Part shown: piece after piece, positions 59,122 through 64,000 of the stretch
Layout: each line of letters starts with the position of its first letter
Position numbering within the stretch: the stretch's first letter is position 1
Assembly (NCBI RefSeq): GCF_006265175.1
Contig: NZ_VDCQ01000048.1
Span: 1-64,000, forward strand
DNA length: 64,000 bases
Direction: 5' to 3'
Origin: Paenibacillus hemerocallicola
Lineage (GTDB): Bacteria; Bacillota; Bacilli; Paenibacillales; NBRC-103111
Program-made: the position numbers and the translations under genes
Notes under the pieces: generated by a model
Database searches by the model: none
Told to the model about the DNA's origin: nothing
What the model saw: the letters and a program-made list of their open reading frames with translations, nothing else

Positions 59122-60849
59122 GTGATCAGATTATTCCGATTCTTGAAGCCATACCGGTATTGGGTAGTGGCGATAGTGGCGCTCATGTTTCTGCAGTCGA
59201 TCGCCCAACTGTATTTGCCTACCTTAATGGCTGATATCGTCGACATCGGGGTTATGCACGGCGATACCGCCTACATAATCACGATGGGCGTAGTCATGCT
59301 TCTTGTCGCGGCGATAGGAACGTTGTGCAATGTGACGGCAGGGTTCTTATCCTCGAAAACGGCCGCCGGCTTCGGCAAAATCGTCCGCGGCAACGTGTTC
59401 AGCCATGTGGAACGGTTTTCGCTGCAGGAATTCGATAAATTCGGTACCGCATCGATGATTACGCGCACGACGAACGATATTACGCAAGTTCAGCAAGTGC
59501 TGTTCATGCTGATGCGCATGTTTTTGAGCGCGCCGCTCATGATCGTCGGCGGTATCGTCATGGCCGTCTCCAAGGACGCCAAACTATCGCTCGTACTCGT
59601 AGCGGTAATTCCGCTGCTTACAGGCGTTATTGTCTTCGTCGCGTCCAAAGGCATTCCGCTGTTTCGTTCGATGCAAACGAAGCTGGACCGGCTCAACCTC
59701 GTATTGCGGGAAAACTTGACGGGAATCCGCGTCATCCGCGCGTTCAACCGGACCGATCGCGAACGGAACCGCTTCGGAGAAGCCAATGAAGACTTGACCC
59801 GGACGGCGATCAAAGTAACGCGCATCATGTCCGTCATTTTTCCGATCATGCTGCTGCTGCTTAACTTGTCTTTAGTGGCGATTATGTGGTTCGGCAGCAT
59901 CCGTATCGATCTCGGCTTTATGCAGGTCGGGGACTTGATCGCCTTCACCCAGTACGCCTCGCAAATTTTGTTCTCGCTGACTATGGTGTCGATGATGTTT
60001 ATGATGATTCCGCGGGCTTCCGCTTCGGCCGTACGGATTAATGAGGTGCTGAACACTTCGCCTTCGATCGCCGATCCGGCTGCCGTGAAGAAAAGCGCGC
60101 CGTCGAAAGGAAGCGTGGAGTTCCAGAACGTTACGTTCAGCTATCCGGGCGCAGAGCAGCCTGCCGTACGCAACGTGTCGTTTACCGCCGAAACGGGCGA
60201 GATCACGGCGATTATAGGGGGTACGGGCTCCGGGAAATCGACGCTCGTGAATTTGCTTCTGCGTTTCTATGACGTGGATGGAGGCAGCATCCGAATCGAT
60301 GGTGCGGACGTCCGTGAATTGAGTCAGGAGAGCTTGCGAGGAATGGTCGGATATGTTCCCCAGAAAGCGTCGCTGTTCTCCGGAACCGTTGCGGACAATA
60401 TCCGTTTCGGCAACGAAGCCGCTACCCGGGAACAAATCGAGCATGCCGCCGTGGTGGCGCAAGCCGCGGAGTTCATCTCCGAGTTGAAGGAAGGCTACGA
60501 TTCGCACGTGTCCCAAGGCGGAACGAATTTCTCGGGGGGACAAAAACAACGGCTTTCCATTGCACGGGCGCTAGTTCGGAATCCGGCAATTTATGTGTTC
60601 GACGACAGCTTCTCCGCGCTCGACTTCAAAACCGACGCCAAGCTTCGGGATGCGCTGCAGGCCGAGACGTCCGATGCGACTATGCTGATCGTGGCCCAGC
60701 GCGTCAGTACGATCATGAATGCGGATCGGATCGTCGTTCTCGATGACGGGGAGGTCGCCGGGATCGGGACTCACCGCGAGCTGCTCGATTCGTGCGAGGT
60801 ATATCGGGAAATCGTCATGTCTCAGCTGTCGGAGGAGGAGATCGCATGA
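59122..60849 (+). CDS. ABC exporter half-transporter 1 (YfiB-like)
   Basis: The GTG at 59122 follows AGGAGAGTG by seven bases. The 575-residue protein has six membrane helices (to about 310) and an ATPase with Walker A GGTGSGKST and a canonical signature FSGGQKQRLSIARAL. After Walker B the catalytic Glu is Asp (YVFDDSFSALD) and the switch His is Gln (LIVAQRVSTI). These are the marks of the degenerate half of a heterodimeric type IV exporter. The partner gene overlaps it by four bases. The pair resembles B. subtilis YfiB/YfiC; substrate unknown, possibly a drug or lipid. Confidence 0.92.
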   Translation: MIRLFRFLKPYRYWVVAIVALMFLQSIAQLYLPTLMADIVDIGVMHGDTAYIITMGVVMLLVAAIGTLCNVTAGFLSSKTAAGFGKIVRGNVFSHVERFSLQEFDKFGTASMITRTTNDITQVQQVLFMLMRMFLSAPLMIVGGIVMAVSKDAKLSLVLVAVIPLLTGVIVFVASKGIPLFRSMQTKLDRLNLVLRENLTGIRVIRAFNRTDRERNRFGEANEDLTRTAIKVTRIMSVIFPIMLLLLNLSLVAIMWFGSIRIDLGFMQVGDLIAFTQYASQILFSLTMVSMMFMMIPRASASAVRINEVLNTSPSIADPAAVKKSAPSKGSVEFQNVTFSYPGAEQPAVRNVSFTAETGEITAIIGGTGSGKSTLVNLLLRFYDVDGGSIRIDGADVRELSQESLRGMVGYVPQKASLFSGTVADNIRFGNEAATREQIEHAAVVAQAAEFISELKEGYDSHVSQGGTNFSGGQKQRLSIARALVRNPAIYVFDDSFSALDFKTDAKLRDALQAETSDATMLIVAQRVSTIMNADRIVVLDDGEVAGIGTHRELLDSCEVYREIVMSQLSEEEIA

Positions 60850-62738
60850 GCGGACATCAAAAAGGCCAGGAGCCGAAAGGACAGGGCAGCCGGCCGGGCT
60901 TCGGCTTCGGACCGGGGGGCGGCATGATGGGCATGCCCGGACAGAAGGCGAAAGACGCCAAAGGCGCGATGCGTCGGCTGCTCGGCTATCTCAAGCAGCG
61001 TCAGGGGCAATTGTTTATCGTATTTATCGCGGCGGTGCTGAGTACCGTGTTCGGGATCGTCAGCCCGAAAATTATGGGCCAAGTGACGACACGGCTGTTC
61101 GAAGGCGCGATGGCGAAGCTTAACGGAGTATCCGGAGCGGCTATCGATTTTGACTATATCGGATACATCCTGCTATTGTTGATCGGATTATATGCGCTCA
61201 GCGCTTTGTTCACGTTCGTTCAGCAGTTTATCGTGGCGGGGGTCGCCCAGAAGGTCGTGTATGCGCTTCGCAAGGACGTGCAGGAAAAACTGAACCGCCT
61301 GCCGCTCAAATATTTCGATTCCCGCTCGAACGGGGAAATATTGAGCCGGGCGACAAACGATGTCGACAATATCGGCAATACGCTGCAGCAAGTGCTGTCG
61401 CAGTTTATATCATCGATCGTGCTGTTGGTCGGCATTGTTGTCATGATGCTCACGATCAGTCCTCTGCTAACGCTTATCACGATCATAACGCTGCCGCTCA
61501 GCGTGCTGGTAACGAAGAAGGTCGCGACCCGCTCGCAAAAATATTTCGCCGCCCAGCAGAAAACGCTCGGCGAATTGAACGGCCACGTCGAGGAAATGTA
61601 CGGCGGGCATACGATCGTCAAAGCTTTCGGTCATGAGAGAAAGTCGGTCGAATCGTTTAATGCCATTAATGAAAAGCTGTACGATTCCGGCTGGAGGGCG
61701 CAATTCGTGTCCGGTATCATTATGCCGCTCATGATGTTCGTCGGAAATATCGGCTATGTGCTCGTCTGTGTCGTCGGCGGCATATTCGTAACGAGGCAGG
61801 CGATCACGATCGGCGACGTTCAGGCGTTTATCCAATATTCGCAGCAGTTTACGATGCCGATTACGCAGGTGGCGAACATCGCGAACTTGATTCAATCGGC
61901 GCTCGCTTCCGCCGAACGCGTCTTCGAGCTGCTCGACGAAGCAGAAGAAGTGCCGGAAACGGCCAAACCCGTTGCGATCGCTTCCCCTCGGGGCAATGTC
62001 GAGTTCCGGGAAGTATCGTTCGGCTACAAAGAGGACGCTCCTCTAATGGAAGGAATGTCGATCGCCATACGCCCCGGGCAAACCGTCGCCATCGTCGGCC
62101 CTACCGGCGCCGGCAAAACGACGATGGTTAACCTGCTGATGCGGTTTTACGAAATCGACGGAGGCTCCATTTCGATTGACGGAGCAGACATCCGGGAGCT
62201 GAAAAGGAGCAGGCTGCGGGAGCTGTTCGGCATGGTGCTCCAGGACACATGGCTGTTCAATGGCACGATTCGCGACAATATCGCGTACGGACGCGACGGA
62301 GCGACCGAAGAGGAGGTCGTGCAGGCAGCCAAAGCGGCATATGCGGACCATTTCATCCGCACGCTCCCGGACGGATATGACACCGTACTGAACGAGGAAG
62401 CATCCAATTTGTCCCAAGGCCAAAAGCAGCTGCTGACGATCGCCCGGGCGATTCTCGCGGATCCGGCCATTCTCATTCTCGACGAAGCGACCAGCAGCGT
62501 CGATACCCGGACCGAAGTGCATATTCAGCAGGCGATGCAAGCGCTGATGAAAGACCGCACGAGCTTCGTCATTGCCCACCGGCTGTCGACGATACGCGAT
62601 GCCGACTTGATTTTGGTCATGAATCACGGCCGCGTGATCGAACAAGGCAATCACGAGCAGCTTATCGCTTTGAACGGTTTTTATACCGATTTGTACAACA
62701 GCCAGTTTACCGGAGGCAAACGGAAAGAAATCGTATAA
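60846..62738 (+). CDS. ABC exporter half-transporter 2 (YfiC-like)
   Basis: The ATG at 60846 overlaps the previous stop (ATGA) and has GGAGGAGG upstream. The 630-residue protein has a Gly/Met-rich N-terminal extension (about 1-40), six membrane helices and an ATPase with Walker A GPTGAGKTT, Walker B ILILDEATSSVD with the catalytic Glu, and the switch His in VIAHRLSTI. Its signature is LSQGQ instead of LSGGQ. With the partner it makes one canonical site (its Walker B, partner signature) and one degenerate site. Confidence 0.94.
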   Translation: MSGHQKGQEPKGQGSRPGFGFGPGGGMMGMPGQKAKDAKGAMRRLLGYLKQRQGQLFIVFIAAVLSTVFGIVSPKIMGQVTTRLFEGAMAKLNGVSGAAIDFDYIGYILLLLIGLYALSALFTFVQQFIVAGVAQKVVYALRKDVQEKLNRLPLKYFDSRSNGEILSRATNDVDNIGNTLQQVLSQFISSIVLLVGIVVMMLTISPLLTLITIITLPLSVLVTKKVATRSQKYFAAQQKTLGELNGHVEEMYGGHTIVKAFGHERKSVESFNAINEKLYDSGWRAQFVSGIIMPLMMFVGNIGYVLVCVVGGIFVTRQAITIGDVQAFIQYSQQFTMPITQVANIANLIQSALASAERVFELLDEAEEVPETAKPVAIASPRGNVEFREVSFGYKEDAPLMEGMSIAIRPGQTVAIVGPTGAGKTTMVNLLMRFYEIDGGSISIDGADIRELKRSRLRELFGMVLQDTWLFNGTIRDNIAYGRDGATEEEVVQAAKAAYADHFIRTLPDGYDTVLNEEASNLSQGQKQLLTIARAILADPAILILDEATSSVDTRTEVHIQQAMQALMKDRTSFVIAHRLSTIRDADLILVMNHGRVIEQGNHEQLIALNGFYTDLYNSQFTGGKRKEIV

Positions 62739-62746
62739 CCTTGCAA

Positions 62747-62769
62747 AGTCCGAGCGATCGGGCTTTTTT
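62747..62769 (+). terminator. Terminator of the ABC exporter operon
   Basis: AGTCCGA (62747-62753) pairs with TCGGGCT (62758-62764) with one G-T pair, followed by TTTTT. Confidence 0.8.
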
Positions 62770-62874
62770 CTTTTGCCGGCCGCATGTTTTCCGTTCCGGG
62801 TCGGAGAAGGTAGGAATCCGGCCGTCTTTGTCGAATTAATGGGGAATGCGAGTACTTACGAATAGTGGTGACCT

Positions 62875-64000
62875 ATGAATCGATTGTACGATTGGATCGG
62901 CTCGCAGCCCTTCAGAAGTTTTCAGCTCCGGTTGTTTTTGTACTTGTTCCTGATCGGCTCGATTCCCGTGTTCGTGGCGCTCACGTTTTTTTATCTCCAT
63001 TCCTCCGAACGATCGGAGAGCGAGTGGCGGGGGCTGGTCGCGAAGAAGCACGATCAGGTGCAGCGGCGACTCGAACGGGAAATGCGCGAGCTCGAATATA
63101 TGTACAGCGTTTGGCTGCAAAATGATGCGGTCGGGCAGCTGATGAGGGCAAGCCGGGACGGCCGCGACATGGGCGAGTCGGCCCGGATGGCCATAGATTC
63201 GATCAGCGCGACGGCCGCCTTTCAGCTGGAATACCGCAGAAACGTATCCGATCTTTGTTTCACCTTCGACAGAAGCGGCTCGTTCTGCGTCGTCGGGAAT
63301 CCGTACGACTATGAATCCCGCACCGCCCGAGTCCCCGCCAACCGCAACGACTTCTTCGTTCAGGAGGAAGGGAGAAACACGGTCAGCTGGGTCGGTCCGA
63401 TCTACGACCCGGTCAACCTCGTCATCGTCGGTTATATGAAGATCATCGTGGACATGTCCCGCGTGCTCGACGACGTCCGTCACGATCAATTGCTGTCCGA
63501 CCTCGTGCTGTGGGATCCGGCTACCGATTCGGTGCTGTTCGAGAGCGGCCGGCGCGATCCGGCGACGAGCCGCAGCCCGGTGTCCTTTTTGTCGGAGAAA
63601 AATGCGTTTCTGCGCAGCGAGAACGGCGTGTTCTTGTCGCAGCGCCCCGTGGCCATTCCCGGCCAATCATGGATGTCGTATGTGGAAGTGCCGAATACGG
63701 ACATCCGCTCCTTGCAAATGACGCTGCGCAATACGGTACTTGTTTTTTTCGCCATCCTGCTCGCGGTGTCCGTGATCAGCTCGCTTGTGTTTTCCAAGCT
63801 GTTTTCCCGTCCGCTCCATCTGCTGCGGCAATTGATGAAGCGGGCCGAATCAGGCGATTTGAAGGCGTATTGGACATACGGGAGCATACGCGAAATCGAC
63901 GAGCTCGGCAACTCCTACAACCAGATGCTCAACCGTCTCGAGGAAACGATCAAGCAGGTGAAGCAGGAAGAGTCGCTGAAGAAGGAAGCGGAAATCGAGG
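62875..64000 (+). CDS. YesM-type sensor histidine kinase, 5' part (runs off the window)
   Basis: From ATG 62875 the frame is open to the end of the window (375 residues). It has an N-terminal helix (LRLFLYLFLIGSIPVFVALT), an extracellular dCACHE-like region (about 45-280: LVAKKHDQVQRRLEREMREL, DLCFTFDRSGSFCVVG), a second helix (about 287-307: NTVLVFFAILLAVSVISSLV) and a HAMP domain (SRPLHLLRQLMKRAESGDLK, IDELGNSYNQMLNRLEETIK). The last residues KKEAEIE are where YesM kinases pass into the His-kinase domain. Such kinases pair with AraC-type regulators (YesN) in carbohydrate sensing. The ribosome site is weak (GGTG). Confidence 0.85.
   Translation, partial: MNRLYDWIGSQPFRSFQLRLFLYLFLIGSIPVFVALTFFYLHSSERSESEWRGLVAKKHDQVQRRLEREMRELEYMYSVWLQNDAVGQLMRASRDGRDMGESARMAIDSISATAAFQLEYRRNVSDLCFTFDRSGSFCVVGNPYDYESRTARVPANRNDFFVQEEGRNTVSWVGPIYDPVNLVIVGYMKIIVDMSRVLDDVRHDQLLSDLVLWDPATDSVLFESGRRDPATSRSPVSFLSEKNAFLRSENGVFLSQRPVAIPGQSWMSYVEVPNTDIRSLQMTLRNTVLVFFAILLAVSVISSLVFSKLFSRPLHLLRQLMKRAESGDLKAYWTYGSIREIDELGNSYNQMLNRLEETIKQVKQEESLKKEAEIE

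Noticed and set aside
1-64000. tRNA, rRNA, complete insertion sequences, prophage or replication origin
   Set aside because: None could be recognised on either strand; only a transposase remnant at 15217-15441 points to past mobile DNA.

Overview
The window looks like a chromosomal segment of a Gram-positive, endospore-forming member of the Paenibacillaceae (Paenibacillus/Cohnella type). The evidence is the outer spore-coat gene cotE, the order mutS - S41 peptidase - mutL - methyltransferase - miaA - hfq - penicillin-binding protein, a pspA-ydjGHI membrane-stress operon, lipoproteins with Bacillota lipoboxes, strong AGGAGG-type ribosome sites and frequent GTG/TTG starts. This assignment rests on gene content and order only. 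No rRNA or tRNA gene was seen.

Layout. 1-5 kb: an epimerase remnant, then the pspA-ydjG-ydjH-ydjI operon, then two tandem XRE regulators on the minus strand, one of them killed by a stop codon. 5-7 kb: a TetR regulator with a large palindrome, translationally coupled to a glycerophosphodiester phosphodiesterase. 7-14 kb: a compact peptide-export island made of a C39-peptidase ABC exporter with two cyclic-nucleotide-binding domains, a parvulin-type prolyl isomerase, a divergent 52-residue double-glycine precursor with a short proline-rich cationic core, and a two-component system. 14-15.5 kb: gene debris (FAD-oxidoreductase and transposase fragments, orphan hairpins). 15.5-28 kb: a carbohydrate island with a GH38 mannosidase that seems internally deleted, an alcohol dehydrogenase stump, an AraC regulator, a beta-propeller glycosidase-like protein, two paralogous sugar-binding lipoproteins, an amidohydrolase-aminotransferase fusion and a beta-helix protein. 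A 110-bp promoter-like module is duplicated in it. 28-46 kb: housekeeping and accessory genes (YyaL, GNAT, GH18, phosphoesterase, Gfo/Idh/MocA, YxcD, DUF309, HD hydrolase, carbonic anhydrase, HesB-like, M32 carboxypeptidase, an SsuABC/ThiXYZ-like ABC operon, an ArAE/FUSC-like membrane protein, cotE). 45.6-58.5 kb: amidoligase, the mismatch-repair cluster, hfq and a class A PBP with a very long Gly/Thr/Ser tail. 58.6-62.7 kb: a small unknown protein behind a perfect palindrome, followed by a heterodimeric ABC exporter. The window ends inside a YesM-type sensor kinase.

The best candidate for an undescribed system is the 7-14 kb island. A prolyl isomerase overlaps the exporter gene by four bases and a precursor whose predicted 17-residue core holds three prolines is transcribed divergently. 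A tandem 11-bp-spaced repeat lies just upstream of the precursor -10 box and is a plausible site for the adjacent OmpR-family regulator. Other items worth checking are the amidohydrolase-aminotransferase fusion, the GH38 deletion beside the nucleophile, the duplicated promoter module, and the 24-bp palindrome over the promoter of the unknown gene and ABC pair.
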